In this document: one piece after another, positions 1-10,693 of the stretch
How the letters are laid out: every line of letters begins with the position of its first letter
How positions within the stretch are numbered: the first letter of the stretch is position 1
NCBI GenBank assembly: GCA_006503475.1
Contig: RSEH01000046.1
Span: 62,001-126,000, forward strand
Origin: Stentor roeselii
Lineage: Eukaryota > Ciliophora > Heterotrichea > Heterotrichida > Stentoridae
Direction: 5' to 3'
DNA: 64,000 nt
Program-made: the position numbers and the translations under genes
The notes under the pieces: model-generated
The model's input: the letters and a program-made list of their open reading frames with translations, nothing else
The model's database searches: none
What the model was told of the DNA's origin: nothing

Positions 1-2633
1 CCAATTTTTTTGATACAATCCTTTTAAAAGACATAAAAATACATTCATTGAAAAAATCCGTGAGTCTAACTTTCAAAACCTGGAAAAAACTAGAAAAAAA
101 TTACAATAACTGGCTTTCAGAATTCCCAACAAGTGAAGAACTGATTCAAATGCACCGTAAGTTCCAACTTTGTATAAAACCAGAATCAAACTTATCAAAA
201 TCTCTACAAAGCGTGGGAAGGTCGATTTTAAACAACTTTAACAGTTATTTAAAAGCTATAAACGAAAACTCTTTATTTCTGGTATCATCAAATCCTGAAA
301 CATTTGGAAAAATAATATTTTTCAATCGAAATTTCTTGAAAATGTTCCATTTATCCGCTTCAGATCAAGGAAGTCTTCATATTCGATCGATTTTTCCTCG
401 GATTCTTCACAAAAGCTACGAAAAATCAATGAAAAAATTTCAAAATAAATGCAGAGGTCATCGCTTGTTTGATAATATTTCAATGCTTTTTGTTAACTCT
501 GAAGGGTTTTTATTTGAAGGTCTGGCAACAGTGGAATGGATCGTTGAAGATGAAAACTTGTTTTTTATATTTTCCGTAGAAAATTCTGTTAAAGAAAATG
601 AATTTGCAGTGATTTCTGAAGATGGACTCATTTTAGAGCATACAAAAATATTTTCTAAATCATTAGAAAGCGAAAGAGAAAAATGTTCAAATTTTTTTAT
701 TCAAGAATTTTTGCCAGAACTTGACTTAAAAAATATTGAAATTCCTTTGATGATTAAAGTGAAAACTGTGAAATCCAAAACTGTTCAACTCAGAGTTGAA
801 CAAATAGAAATCGCAACAGAAAGAATTTTCTTGCTCGAAATTTTTAATCAAGAACAGATTGATGAAAAATTTTCATTCAAGTTAAATGACATTGAAAGAA
901 CTCTTCAGCAGAAATCTTCTGAAAAATTTTACAGAACTAATGAAAAGTCACTAAAAGAAAGTTTTAACCCAAAGGAGTTAAAAAAAAACATCTCTAGGTA
1001 TAACAATTCCACCTCAAGTCAGCAACTTCTAAACAATAAAGAGCTTAATTCTTATAAAAAATCAGTGAGGATAATGAAATTAACTATTTTAATAATTGTG
1101 ATACTGGTAATGGATATTCAGGCACTTTGTTTAATTTCATCTAATATCGGAATTTTGGTTTATCTTTCACAAGAAGTAACTCATTCATTGAATTTAAAAC
1201 CTTTGATAAATCTCAATTATTTGTCATATGCGTTGGTGCAGCTTGCATTAATTTTAAGAACAAATGATTTATATTTAAGACTTGGAAAACCAGCTTATTT
1301 TGATCAAGCGTATTTCGATAATATTATTAATATCACTAAACAATATCAAGACAAACTCTCTGATGAACTTTATCTTTGGAACTACTGTAAAAGTTCAAGA
1401 ATAGTGAAATATAAAGAGTTTCATTATTGGGACTTGAAACGTCAAAATTCTACTAAGATGACGAATTTATTTGGATTTGTAGAGTTCATCACCCAAAACG
1501 TAATTAAAAAATAGGCCCAAAAAGCTTCAATAAAAATGCAGCAAAACGATAATTTCAAGGAAGAATATATGAATGTAATCTCAAATGCCCATGGAACACC
1601 ATCAAAAAACTTTTTGAAAATAATTGATAATCTAATAGAATGCGAAGTTGATAGAGTTAATTTTATTAACTCTCAAAAATGGAACCTGACAGTTATCGGA
1701 ATCGCGGTTTTATCAATTTGTTTTTTAGTGATTTTCTTGTTTTTATGGGTTTCTGATAGGTTTTTGAATGACCTGTGGGAACATCTCAGAATAAGAAGTC
1801 TTGGGCAAGTAAAAAATTTAAAAAAAATCCTCAATGAGCGACTTGAAGATTTTCATTGTTCAAGACTGGATAATAGTTATTATGGAGAGGATAGTTCAGA
1901 GCCGTTTAACTTCAGACATTCTTTGAAATCTTTGTCAAAATTGAGTTTCTTGTTTATTATTTCAGCAATATTCTTGTTTGTGTCGACTCTTTACTTTTAT
2001 GATCAGGTTAAAGTTAGTCTTTATTATCGGCCCTTGATCCTTTCTTCAGTTTCTAGACGTAGAAGCTTGTTATCGTCATTGACTTTCATCGTAGTAGAGT
2101 CTTATGCTGACTCTCACAATTCTTCACTAACATCCTATTATCCAGAATTTTCTGATATAGACAACTACAAGCATTCACTTTTTCCAACGACAAAAGACTT
2201 GAAAGCAACAGGAAGATATGTTTACAAGCAAGAATCTTGGCCAATTATTTCAGATTACTTGATTGATTGCATCTTTTTCAGGTATCCAAATGGCAGCAGT
2301 TTTTTATATGCAGGTAGTTTTCGGAGTGTAGCTTATATGATTAGAGAGTCTTTGTATCTTGCTAGTAATACTGTTAAAGTTGAATTCGAAGAAATTAATG
2401 ATTTTATAGGAAAAATGAGTGAATTTAATGATGCTGTTCAGTTCATTTGTGGAAGAGCTGATGATGATACGAGATTGGTCATTGAAAGCAGGCTGAGTGA
2501 TATGACTGTGTTTATTACTTGCTGCTCTTGTATGCTTCTTTTGTTGGCTGCTTTATTTTACTATCCATTGATCAGAAGGGATATTTCAATACTCAGGTAT
2601 TTGGTCAAGTTGTTGGAGATTATCCCAAGATAA
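1..2633 (+). CDS. PAS-like/TmcB-like multi-pass membrane protein, 5' truncated by window edge
   Basis: The frame is open from the window edge, so the start lies outside; 871 codons are visible. A 15-nt intron, GTAATTAAAAAATAG at 1500-1514, joins two frames exactly (...HPKN-like end ITQN, then AQKASIKMQQ). The visible N-terminal half holds a PAS-like region (nt 270-870; motif EDGLILEHT). The C-terminal half has at least four hydrophobic segments, near nt 1070-1175, 1690-1755, 1940-2000 and 2510-2570. This order, PAS then widely spaced membrane segments with large soluble loops, matches ciliate proteins annotated as Tiny-macrocysts B/C-like (TmcB/TmcC), proposed to be mechanosensitive or signalling membrane proteins. 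The family name is inferred from architecture; the sequence alone gives no substrate or ligand. Confidence 0.7.
1500..1514 (+). other. 15-nt spliceosomal intron
   Basis: GTAATTAAAAAATAG contains an in-frame TAG. Removing it joins the two membrane-protein frames without a frame change. It has A at position 10, like most introns here. Confidence 0.85.
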
Positions 2634-3496
2634 AATTTAGATAGTTAATTATTTATATTTGTTTTGTGGTTCTGAGGACTTTAAAGTTTTCTAAAAAATT
2701 ATTTATCATCTGTTCCAAGTCAGAAAAGCTAATTTTCATAATGAAATTATTTGAAAAAAAAATCAGATTTGAAAATGATAAACAAATGCTACAAAGAGCT
2801 TTTCATAAAACTTTATTCAACTTTGTGCAAAATTTTCACCTGTTCTAAAGATACCAAATAAAAGAAATTCTTATCGAAACTAGAAAAGTTATAACTATGA
2901 TGGCAAAACCAGAAATTGTTCGAAAATTTAAAGCATGAATATTCTGATATGTATTTTCAACAGCTCTCGAGAATAATAAAAGTTTTCCAGATGTTCAACC
3001 TTAGTAAACTATACAATAATAAACAGAGGGGTGAGTTAAATTTTTTATTAGTTTTGTAAGAAATCTATCTCAAATAGCTCATTAATACTAGTGGCTTCTA
3101 TTATAATCATTATGTTTAGATTGATATTCAGTTCAAATATCAGTTGAAATTAGGTAACTTAATCAAATAATATTCTAATATTTGGTTATATAATAAAGGC
3201 TTTTATCGTCAGATATGTTTGGATCTCTAATTAAAGAATTAGTTAAGAAAGACCTAGAGTTTGGAAACCATTACTTAATACTGTTTTGAATTTATTACAA
3301 AGTAAATAATTTATATTTTATGATGAATATCATGCGATCTGTTATGATGATCTTTATCCTTGCACTGATTTTCCACTAATCATTTCATTAAGTTCCTAAA
3401 AAGTCCTAGTGTAAGAATCTCTCTTCTAATCAAAATTCTCTGAAATCCACCCAAAGTCAACTCCGAATTCTCTTCTAAAATCATAAACAATTCATA
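2634..3496. other. AT-rich intergenic region, no gene seen
   Basis: About 860 bp between the PAS membrane gene and the TPR/cyclic-nucleotide gene. The only open frame (2666-2848, +) lacks an early ATG and has no recognisable motif. Immediately upstream of the next ATG the + strand becomes rich in C and A (3400-3490), as before many genes here. Confidence 0.6.
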
Positions 3497-5311
3497 ATGC
3501 TATTCGACCTTCCACATATCGGCGAAGTAAAGCTAAAGCCAATCCTTTTCCATCAAAGCTCTGCATTAAGCCAAGCAGGTTCAAAATTCTTCAAACAAGA
3601 AGACTACAAATCCTCTCTAAAAGCCTATAAAAAGTCCCTAAACCAAGAAGGTGACCAAAAAGAGACACGAAACAACATCGCCTGTTGCATGCTTCTTCAA
3701 AACGACAGCATAAAAGCCTACCGAATCTTCAAATCCTTAAAAAACCATTCAAAGCTCTGTTTGTTCAACATGGTCCTTGCATCAACGAAGACTCCTTCTC
3801 TCTCTTCCGGTTTAAAAGCATCAAACCTTTTAAAAGAAACAAAAAAAGTTTATCTTTTAAAAGCGATTTTGCATCATCAACTTTCAGACACAGTGACAAG
3901 TTTCAAATACATCAACAAGTACTTAAATTCTGAAGATTCTCAAGAAATTGACTCACTTCTTCAAAAAGCGAAGCCGTTTGAAGTAGGAACTTTGAAAAAC
4001 CGTGGAAGAGAAAAATGCCAAAAATCAGTGAAAGGTTATCTTTACAAGTTTTTATCAAAGTCAAACCAGACCCTGCCTTCACTTCCAGGAACGAAAGAAA
4101 CATTTGAAGATTCTTTAGATTTATCAATATTTGTAAAGAGAAAGTCAACAAAAGGTAACTTTTCAAATACGATGATCTTCAGAAATTCTCGACAGATGTT
4201 GACCCGAATAATCAACCCTCCTCAAAACAGGACAAAGTTGAAGTCTCCAGTGGGCAGTCCTGGTTTTAACTGTAAAGAAGTCCTGATTTCAACGAAACTT
4301 TTAGAATTTCAAGAACATCGAGTCCCAAAAACTCCAGTTTTCACAAATATCATCGATTCAGAATTTGACATCGACATCGACCGATACAAACAAATCGCGA
4401 CTCAGTCTTTGGCTTACATTTCAACTGAAATGAATGAAAAAGAGAAAAATATTGAAGGTCTTTTCCTTTTATTGAAAAATTTAAAGTTTTTCAAGAAACA
4501 TAAGGCGAAGATCGTAAAAGAGTTGATAAAAGTTGCAAGTTATGAGAAGTACCCTCCTGGGACTGTTATTTTAAGAGAAGGGGAACCAGGTGTTCATGTT
4601 TTTGTTATTATCAGTGGAGCTGTCATCGTTACAAAGGAGACCAGCGGGGAAAATGTTGTAATTGCTTCTGCTTATGATGGAGATGTCATTGGAGAATACG
4701 CTTTTATCAGGAAGTTTAAAGAATTCGGACCTGTTAATCGCGCTGCAACTTGCACGACTACTGAAGAGTCTCATTTAATTAGAATTGAAAACTCAGATAT
4801 GACTGATATCATTGAAAGATATTCAGATGCAAATAATGACTTCATGCAATTCATTAGATCTTTGCAGGCTTTTGAAAATATTACACCTGTTGACTTGGCT
4901 TTACTTTGCAATACTATGACGACTAAACAGTATGAAATGGATGCTTGTATCTTGAAAGCTGGAGAAATTCCTGAATGTCTTTTTTTTGTTTATCGTGGAA
5001 GGGTTAAAATCAAGTACCCTGCAAAACAGATGAGTTATTCGAAGGTTTTGAAAACTGTGAAACATTCTACTATTACTAAAGAACTCACTTTTGGAAGTGG
5101 GAATTATTTTGGACAAAGAACTTTAATTGGGAAAAAAACTCCAGCGAATTATCCGATTTATGCTGATAATATCAGCTTTACTACTCTTTTGTTTATTTAT
5201 AGAGAAGACTTTGAACAGCTGTTTAAACCGATTCAAGTGCAAATTTTACAGAATCTTTCGAAGTCTCCTGAATTTGACCTTAAAGTGCCGGAGGCGTATT
5301 CGTATTTATAG
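3497..5311 (+). CDS. TPR protein with two cyclic nucleotide-binding domains
   Basis: 604 aa. Residues about 18-75 look like TPR helices (AGSKFFKQEDYKSSLKAYKK). Two tandem cyclic nucleotide-binding folds follow. The first spans about 335-450 (YPPGTVILREGEPG, GDVIGEYAFI, and RAAT as in a phosphate-binding cassette, but with a long insert between the two halves). The second, about 455-595, is more degenerate (LKAGEIPECLFF, GNYFGQRTLIG). Tandem CNB domains recall the regulatory subunit of protein kinase A or PKG, but there is no kinase and no dimerisation/docking helix, so it is probably a cAMP/cGMP-responsive scaffold. The stop lies only 9 bp before the next ATG on the same strand. Confidence 0.8.
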   Translation: MLFDLPHIGEVKLKPILFHQSSALSQAGSKFFKQEDYKSSLKAYKKSLNQEGDQKETRNNIACCMLLQNDSIKAYRIFKSLKNHSKLCLFNMVLASTKTPSLSSGLKASNLLKETKKVYLLKAILHHQLSDTVTSFKYINKYLNSEDSQEIDSLLQKAKPFEVGTLKNRGREKCQKSVKGYLYKFLSKSNQTLPSLPGTKETFEDSLDLSIFVKRKSTKGNFSNTMIFRNSRQMLTRIINPPQNRTKLKSPVGSPGFNCKEVLISTKLLEFQEHRVPKTPVFTNIIDSEFDIDIDRYKQIATQSLAYISTEMNEKEKNIEGLFLLLKNLKFFKKHKAKIVKELIKVASYEKYPPGTVILREGEPGVHVFVIISGAVIVTKETSGENVVIASAYDGDVIGEYAFIRKFKEFGPVNRAATCTTTEESHLIRIENSDMTDIIERYSDANNDFMQFIRSLQAFENITPVDLALLCNTMTTKQYEMDACILKAGEIPECLFFVYRGRVKIKYPAKQMSYSKVLKTVKHSTITKELTFGSGNYFGQRTLIGKKTPANYPIYADNISFTTLLFIYREDFEQLFKPIQVQILQNLSKSPEFDLKVPEAYSYL

Positions 5312-5320
5312 CTAATAAAA

Positions 5321-6487
5321 ATGGTTGATACTTATGATTGGACGGAATTTTCTGATTTTGATACTAGTTTTGATTATCCTGTTGTAATTCCTGATGTTTA
5401 CTTTCCTTTGCCTGAGGCTAGAGAACTGCACTTGAATGATAAGAACTGTTTTACATGCAAATGTAAATTGGAAGTACCAGGTCTATCAAATCGCAAAAAA
5501 GTTGTCTGCCTCTTCTGCTACAGAGCAAGTTGCCCACCCTGCCTAGGTTTTTATTATTTCCATTCAGAGTCCTCTTCAGTCGAGTCAATGTGCACAACAT
5601 GCCAATATAAACTGATAGACCTTCATCACAGCCAATCAACAACGATAGAAAAACTAACTCTCGAAAGAATCGAGCTTCGAAAGCAACTTCGCCTTGCAAC
5701 AGAACAAAGAAAACTCGCATCATTCGAAAGAATCCTGGCACAAAAGGAGCTCGAATCAGGAAAAACCCGAATAATTCTTTCATCAAACACAAAAAAAGCA
5801 GAAGTCTTCAAAAAAACCCTTCAAAAAAAGCAAAAAGATTTAACTTCTCAATTAACCCGCCTCAAACAAAAGCATGAAGACACAGAATTGAAAAATGAAA
5901 TTTTAAAGAAAAGATTAAATGAAATGACTGGATTCATTCAACTTTTACAGGAAAAAAAAAAGTCTTTTAGTGAAAGTGAAGAATTGAGAAATGAACTTAA
6001 TATTTTTTACTTCAAAATTGCGAAAATTAGAGAAAAAGCTGAAAATTTCAGGAATTTCGGAGATAGAGATGAGATGATCAGTGAAGAAATAGAAGACTTG
6101 GAACTTCAGCAGATTGAAATGAATGAAATATCGATGAATATGTCGATGATTTCACAAGATCTTAATAACCAGATTAAAGAAAATAAGGAAAAAATAGAAA
6201 GTCTTGAAATCGAAGCGAAAAATCTTAGTAATCAAGAAATCACTGAAGAACAAGAAGTTATTTTGAAGAGTCTTAATATGCAAGTGAAAGAATTAGACGA
6301 TTTGATTAAATTGAACAAGAGAATACATGAAAGCCTCAACATTTCTGAATATATTAACCTAAAAAACTTAAGATCTTCAGCAATTCTTGACACGCAAGTC
6401 ACTGAAGAAAATATTATAAGCAACCGACGTTACTCTTTCCAAGGCACAATTGACAAAGCTTGCATAAACAAATGTTTAATCACTTAA
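5321..6487 (+). CDS. Cys-rich (FYVE/RING-like) coiled-coil protein
   Basis: 388 aa. An N-terminal zinc-binding-looking region, residues about 43-100, contains CFTCKC, CLFCYRASCPPC and CTTCQ; the spacing resembles a FYVE or RING-type double zinc cluster, but I cannot assign a family. Residues about 105-350 are a long, highly charged coiled coil. It starts 9 bp after the preceding stop in an AATAAAAATGG context and converges with the next gene, 23 bp away. Protein architecture suggests a cytoskeletal or membrane-tether role (inference). Confidence 0.75.
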   Translation: MVDTYDWTEFSDFDTSFDYPVVIPDVYFPLPEARELHLNDKNCFTCKCKLEVPGLSNRKKVVCLFCYRASCPPCLGFYYFHSESSSVESMCTTCQYKLIDLHHSQSTTIEKLTLERIELRKQLRLATEQRKLASFERILAQKELESGKTRIILSSNTKKAEVFKKTLQKKQKDLTSQLTRLKQKHEDTELKNEILKKRLNEMTGFIQLLQEKKKSFSESEELRNELNIFYFKIAKIREKAENFRNFGDRDEMISEEIEDLELQQIEMNEISMNMSMISQDLNNQIKENKEKIESLEIEAKNLSNQEITEEQEVILKSLNMQVKELDDLIKLNKRIHESLNISEYINLKNLRSSAILDTQVTEENIISNRRYSFQGTIDKACINKCLIT

Positions 6488-6510
6488 ACTAATTTTCCAT
6501 AAAAAAAACT

Positions 6511-7506
6511 CTAAATATTCGGTTTCATCTCCGCCCGAAGCATTTTAATTCTCTGCCCAGCCGGAGAGTTACTTTCAGGCCTCGGAGGTTTTTTCGCTCC
6601 AGGGTGTATCCTAGGTTCAGACTTGACCATAGCCAGTACTTTGAATTCATTATCCCCATCAATCAGTGTATCAAACTGTCCAACATCAGGAGAATTCGAG
6701 AACCTTCTGGCACTATTGCTTCTCATCTGCCTCTTCAACTCATTAATTTCAAATTCTTTTGTATTAACTTCATGAGTTTTGCTTTTCAGGTACTTTTTAA
6801 GCCCTATCAAACTTTCCTGAAGCTTTTCTGCTTCATTTTGCATTTTTTCCTGTTCTTGCTTCAATTGATGTTCTTGTGACCACCTCTGAGTCTCAAGGTC
6901 AGCTAATGTAGACTTCAGTTCATTCACATCAAAGTCTTTTGTGTTATTTGCAGAGTCAAATCTAAGAATGTCTACTTTTTTCGCTTGTGACTTCAGAAGC
7001 TGGTCTTCAAGTTTAAGGATTTCTTCTTGAGTGATTTGATGATGCTTTAAACCTTGATCGTATTTTTCTTGAAGTTGTTTTAACTTTAAACGAACGGTTT
7101 TAAGCTCGGAGTAGGACTTTTCAGAGAAGTCTTTTGGAGTTTCTGGAGATTTTTCATGGCTTATTTGCTTTTGGAGGTCTTTTATGGATGATTTTGATTT
7201 TTTTAGGGAATCTTGGTAGGATTTTAAAGTCGTTTCTAGCGAAAATCGGTCTGGGTGAGGGGATTTTGAACGGAGTTTCTTGATTTCGGACTCGAGGATT
7301 GAGATTTTTTTGGTTAGGGTCTCGATTATTAGGGATTTTTCTTGAGGATCTTGGGATTCTGCAGGCTTTTTGGGTTGTTGGAGGATTTTGTCGAGTTTTT
7401 GTGAAAGAGATTTTAGCTTTTCTCGGTAGTCTTGATTTTGTTTTTGGAGTTTTAGTAGGGTACTGAATTTAAATTACGCTTTGTAATCTTTTTCTCCTTT
7501 AGACAT
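6511..7506 (-). CDS. coiled-coil protein, one 15-nt intron
   Basis: Spliced product 326 aa. Exon 1 is 7478-7506 (ATG TCT AAA GGA GAA...). Intron GTAATTTAAATTCAG is at 7463-7477, and exon 2 (6511-7462) is open throughout. A search for ORFs by start codon would find only the last 138 codons, because exon 2 has no earlier ATG. Almost the whole protein is a Lys/Glu/Gln-rich coiled coil; the last 40 residues are Pro-rich and basic (HPGAKKPPRPESNSPAG). No family was recognised. It is divergent from the WD40 gene, with 64 bp between the two ATGs. Confidence 0.85.
7463..7477 (-). other. 15-nt spliceosomal intron
   Basis: GTAATTTAAATTCAG on the minus strand, with A at position 10. It carries an in-frame TAA, and its removal joins ATG-SKGEKDYKA to the long coiled-coil frame. 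Confidence 0.85.
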
Positions 7507-7570
7507 TTTTAGTATCACTACAATCAACTCTAAAAAACCTAAAATTCAACATTCCATCTAATGTCTATAA

Positions 7571-8731
7571 ATGGATTTCGCTTTCACACCAAACCCAGAA
7601 AAAATCCAAAAAGAAAGCCGTCTAGTCTACTCCTTCGAAACGACTAAAGACCCTCAAGGAATAAATTTCTACACATCAGAAATGCCATGGTCTCGTAAGA
7701 CTCTTCGTCTAAACCGTTTCCAATCTTACAGTTCTTACAAAAACCTAAACAAAAGCCTAGAGCTCAGCCAAGTGACAATAAGCGACAAGTGCAACTTTTT
7801 CGAATTCAAGAAAAATACTCCGATTCCCTGTGAGTTTTCTCATTTCCAGCTACGAAATAACGTGAAAGTCGTGAATTCTGAATTGATTTATCTGAAATCA
7901 AAGCCGAATACACTTTCGAAGTACAATCCAGTGACAAATATGATGGAATCGTTGATTACTCCGAATTTTGCTGCTGTTTCTTTTGATGTTCTTGATGATC
8001 ATGTTGTTTTGGGTGGGATGGAAGGAGAACTTATGTATCTTGAATCGAATTCAATTATCTTTTCTAAGGTTTTGTCTGAGGAGGACTCGAAAATCACAAA
8101 TTCTGTGAAGATCTTTCAAGAAGATTCTTATAAAAGGCTTTTGGTTTGTAATAATGACCATCATATTAGAGTTATTGACCCTGAGACTCAAAGGGATTTG
8201 CAGATTTTTAAGATGGATGCCTGCGTCAATAACGCCAGTCTTTCATCAAATAAGAACCTAATCGCTGCTTGTTTAGACCTTGAATTCGATTTCATTTTAG
8301 ACAGAAGGACAGAAACAGTGGTCGCGAAATGTGAAGGCCACAGTGATTACGGCTTCTCAGTCGACTGGGACCCTTCCAATGATTTCGAACTAGCAACAGG
8401 CAACCAAGACCAGTCAGTGATGATCTGGGATATGAGGAAATGTTCCCAGCCTTTATCTGTTTTTTACTGCTATCTTGGATCAGGTCTCAAAGTAGAATAT
8501 TCGAAAAATGGAAAATACTTAGCTTTTGCCGAATCCGCTGATTTTTTAACTATCATCGACAAGAAAAACTTGAAGGAAAGGCAATTTCTTGACTTTTTTG
8601 GAGAGATCTCAGGGTTCGGATTTGATGAAAGTGATCAGGAAAATTTGAGGATTTATCTTGGAATGGCTGATCCCACTTTTTACTCGCTGATTGAACTGCA
8701 TGAAAACAGTCAGACGAAGTTCATGATATAA
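7571..8731 (+). CDS. WD40 repeat protein
   Basis: 386 aa, starting at an ATG in TATAAATGG context. The clearest repeat, about residues 255-300, reads EGHSDYGFSVDWDP...LATGNQDQSVMIWDMRK, a canonical GH...WD unit. Weaker blades lie before and after. The GNQD...IWD(M/I)R...QS pattern resembles the fungal/plant WD family typified by S. pombe C2A9.03, whose function is poorly known. Presumably a beta-propeller scaffold in the cytosol or nucleus. Converges with the eL33 gene, 22 bp apart. Confidence 0.8.
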   Translation: MDFAFTPNPEKIQKESRLVYSFETTKDPQGINFYTSEMPWSRKTLRLNRFQSYSSYKNLNKSLELSQVTISDKCNFFEFKKNTPIPCEFSHFQLRNNVKVVNSELIYLKSKPNTLSKYNPVTNMMESLITPNFAAVSFDVLDDHVVLGGMEGELMYLESNSIIFSKVLSEEDSKITNSVKIFQEDSYKRLLVCNNDHHIRVIDPETQRDLQIFKMDACVNNASLSSNKNLIAACLDLEFDFILDRRTETVVAKCEGHSDYGFSVDWDPSNDFELATGNQDQSVMIWDMRKCSQPLSVFYCYLGSGLKVEYSKNGKYLAFAESADFLTIIDKKNLKERQFLDFFGEISGFGFDESDQENLRIYLGMADPTFYSLIELHENSQTKFMI

Positions 8732-8753
8732 TTAGAACTAAGACTTAGAATGA

Positions 8754-9092
8754 TTAGGCGGATCTGTATGGGTAAAGAAAGACTCTCACGAGTTTTCCTA
8801 CTGCTTGGCCTGGTAGGTTGTGATTGAAAGAAGCTCTAACGACTCCATTGTTTCCATGAGTTGAGATAATCCTTCCTTGGATGCTCCTATGCTTTGTGAT
8901 TCGTTTTTCTTCATTTGAACGACGTCCTCTGTAAACGTAGGCCACTCTCTTGCCGACGTACCATTTCGCGTCTTCAGAACTCTTGACTCCTTCCACTCTG
9001 AGGAGTCCTTGATTGGTGTTTTGAAGTGAGATACCTCGTCTGAAGCCTAAAAATACTGACCTCGAGTATAGCCTATCTAGCTTCTTCACCAT
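8754..9092 (-). CDS. RPL35A: 60S ribosomal protein eL33 (L35Ae)
   Basis: 112 aa, the full length of the family. Diagnostic motifs are LYSRSVFLGFRRG, WYVGKRVAYVYRG, GRIISTHGNNGVVRASF, NLP and RVFLYP near the C-terminus. It is a component of the large cytosolic ribosomal subunit that binds rRNA. No intron is seen. The start ATG follows GAATATAAAAT. Expressed housekeeping gene with good codon regularity. Confidence 0.97.
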   Translation of the reverse strand: MVKKLDRLYSRSVFLGFRRGISLQNTNQGLLRVEGVKSSEDAKWYVGKRVAYVYRGRRSNEEKRITKHRSIQGRIISTHGNNGVVRASFNHNLPGQAVGKLVRVFLYPYRSA

Positions 9093-9685
9093 ATTTTATA
9101 TTCATGGGCTTGGCTGGATTCTTGGGTGGAACTACTAGTTTAGAATATTTAGTTTAAAATAATCTTTGGTTTATAAGCTTTATATTGTTTAATTTAGGTT
9201 ATTTATTTTGGAATTAGGGATTTAGGGATTTACGGATAATTAGGGAATTAAGATTGTTGGATCTTAGGATTGGAGTACTTTTTGAGAGGGTTTAAAGATT
9301 TAGAGATTGGAGTGTGATTTTTATTAGAATTTTTTTGGGAAGTTTAAAGGTTTCATGGTTAGAAGAGTGGATGATTTATAGGGAGAGGTTAAGTGGTTTT
9401 ATCAGAGATTCTATTGGGTGGATTTAATAGTCTGAAGACTTTTAAGATCTTTTAAATAATTATCTTGATTATTTCAAGTTTCAAGCAACATTCTAAGTAA
9501 TATAAAAACCTTATTTTAAATGAATATTTTCTAGTTTCTCCAAATTTCTTAACAAAGAAGTTCAACCCTAACAACAACCAACTCTAAAATTTACTTAAAA
9601 AAAAAAATAATTTAAACAAATAAACTTGAAAAATTCATGGTTCAGACATTTTCTTATACTAACTAATAAGACTTTGATAAAATTA
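9093..9685. other. intergenic region, G/T-rich on + strand, no gene seen
   Basis: From 9100 to 9480 the + strand is rich in G and T (repeated GGGATTTAGG-like words), then it turns A/C-rich towards 9640. It lies upstream of eL33 and downstream of the Cys/His gene. No coding frame or RNA structure could be supported. Confidence 0.5.
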
Positions 9686-10081
9686 TTATATTGCTTGGGT
9701 GGGTAAGTCTGGCTCTTGTCGTAGTTTGTTGTAATGTTTTAAGTAGCAAAATTGGCACTTTCCTTTTGCATAATGTTTTCTATCAGTGTGCTCACAGTCC
9801 CAAGCAGTTTTGTTCCTCCCGAGTCGATGATAACAGTTGTTGCACATATTTTTGGCGTAGTGCTTCCGAGCTGAGTGAGGACAGGCTGTGATTGACTTGC
9901 TTTTCTTTTTAGAATGTTCTGGAAAGATACTAGGAAGTTTTTGAAATTGTGCAGGGAATATTGAAAGCTCTGGCAGATTCATACTTGTAGGCCAGGTGCC
10001 CTTTGAAGGGTTGAGGATTGAGAACATGTTAGAAAATACGGAATTGGAAGTGGATGAGTCTCTTGTGTCTAATGGCATCAT
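9686..10081 (-). CDS. small protein with duplicated Cys/His zinc motif
   Basis: 131 aa from the first ATG (TATAAATAATATGATG context). The C-terminal half contains two near-identical modules: ACPHSARKHYAKNMCNNCYH and CEHTDRKHYAKGKCQFCY. Each has the pattern C-x-H-x(7)-AK-x-x-C-x-x-C-Y, so it probably binds one zinc per module. Similar RKHYAKGxCxxCY modules occur in uncharacterised proteins of ciliates, oomycetes and plants, some next to transcription-factor-like domains. A nucleic-acid or protein-binding role is inferred only. The N-terminal 60 residues are low-complexity Ser/Pro-rich. Confidence 0.8.
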   Translation of the reverse strand: MMPLDTRDSSTSNSVFSNMFSILNPSKGTWPTSMNLPELSIFPAQFQKLPSIFPEHSKKKSKSITACPHSARKHYAKNMCNNCYHRLGRNKTAWDCEHTDRKHYAKGKCQFCYLKHYNKLRQEPDLPTQAI

Positions 10082-10693
10082 ATTATTTATATAGTATTGC
10101 AAGATTCACTGTTTTAGTTAGTGGTCAAATATAAAAATTTTTTCTGATTTTTAGAGAAAAACTTGATTTAGGGTTACTGAGACCAGAAACAGTTAAAAGT
10201 ATCGATTTTTTGTTGAAATATTTGATTCTTAAACTGAAATCTTTCTAGAAAGATTTGACAAAAATTAGGTAATCATGGCGTTAGTTTCATTTTATTTGGC
10301 TAAGCGAAGGTAGCAGTGGTTGTTGAATGATAAGCATATTGAATAGTGTTTAAGTGAAGTTTAAGAGTGAGAAACTTGAGTGTTTTTTTTCAAAAACAAT
10401 TAAAAAAACAAGAATTCGAAAAAAATTTACACAAAACTCGCCTGCACTTATGAAATTCCGAAATTTTCAAGAACTCTAATTTAATCTAAATTATTGACCC
10501 AAGTATAGAAAATACCTTAAAATTATCGCAGGCTCATGTTTGCCTACATCCTTATATTTTCAAATCCTTATCAAAACTTTATAATATTCCAAACTGCCTT
10601 GTTTACTTCTATAAGTCCTCATGGGTCTATCTTCTAGAGAGATTTGAATCTTGAAATAGTTTTTAGAGTTTGACTCACTAAATTCTCATTAAT
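10082..10693. other. AT-rich intergenic region, no gene seen
   Basis: About 610 bp between the 5' end of the Cys/His gene and the 3' end of the next minus-strand gene. No supported frame or structured RNA. The + strand goes from G/T-rich (10280-10380) to C-rich (10430-10690). Confidence 0.5.

Noticed and set aside
2666-2848. 60-codon plus-strand frame
   Set aside because: No early ATG, AT-driven composition, no motif.
5296-5311. 16-nt intron GTATTCGTATTTATAG fusing the TPR/CNB gene with the next gene
   Set aside because: After removal the frame runs at once into TAA, so no fusion results.
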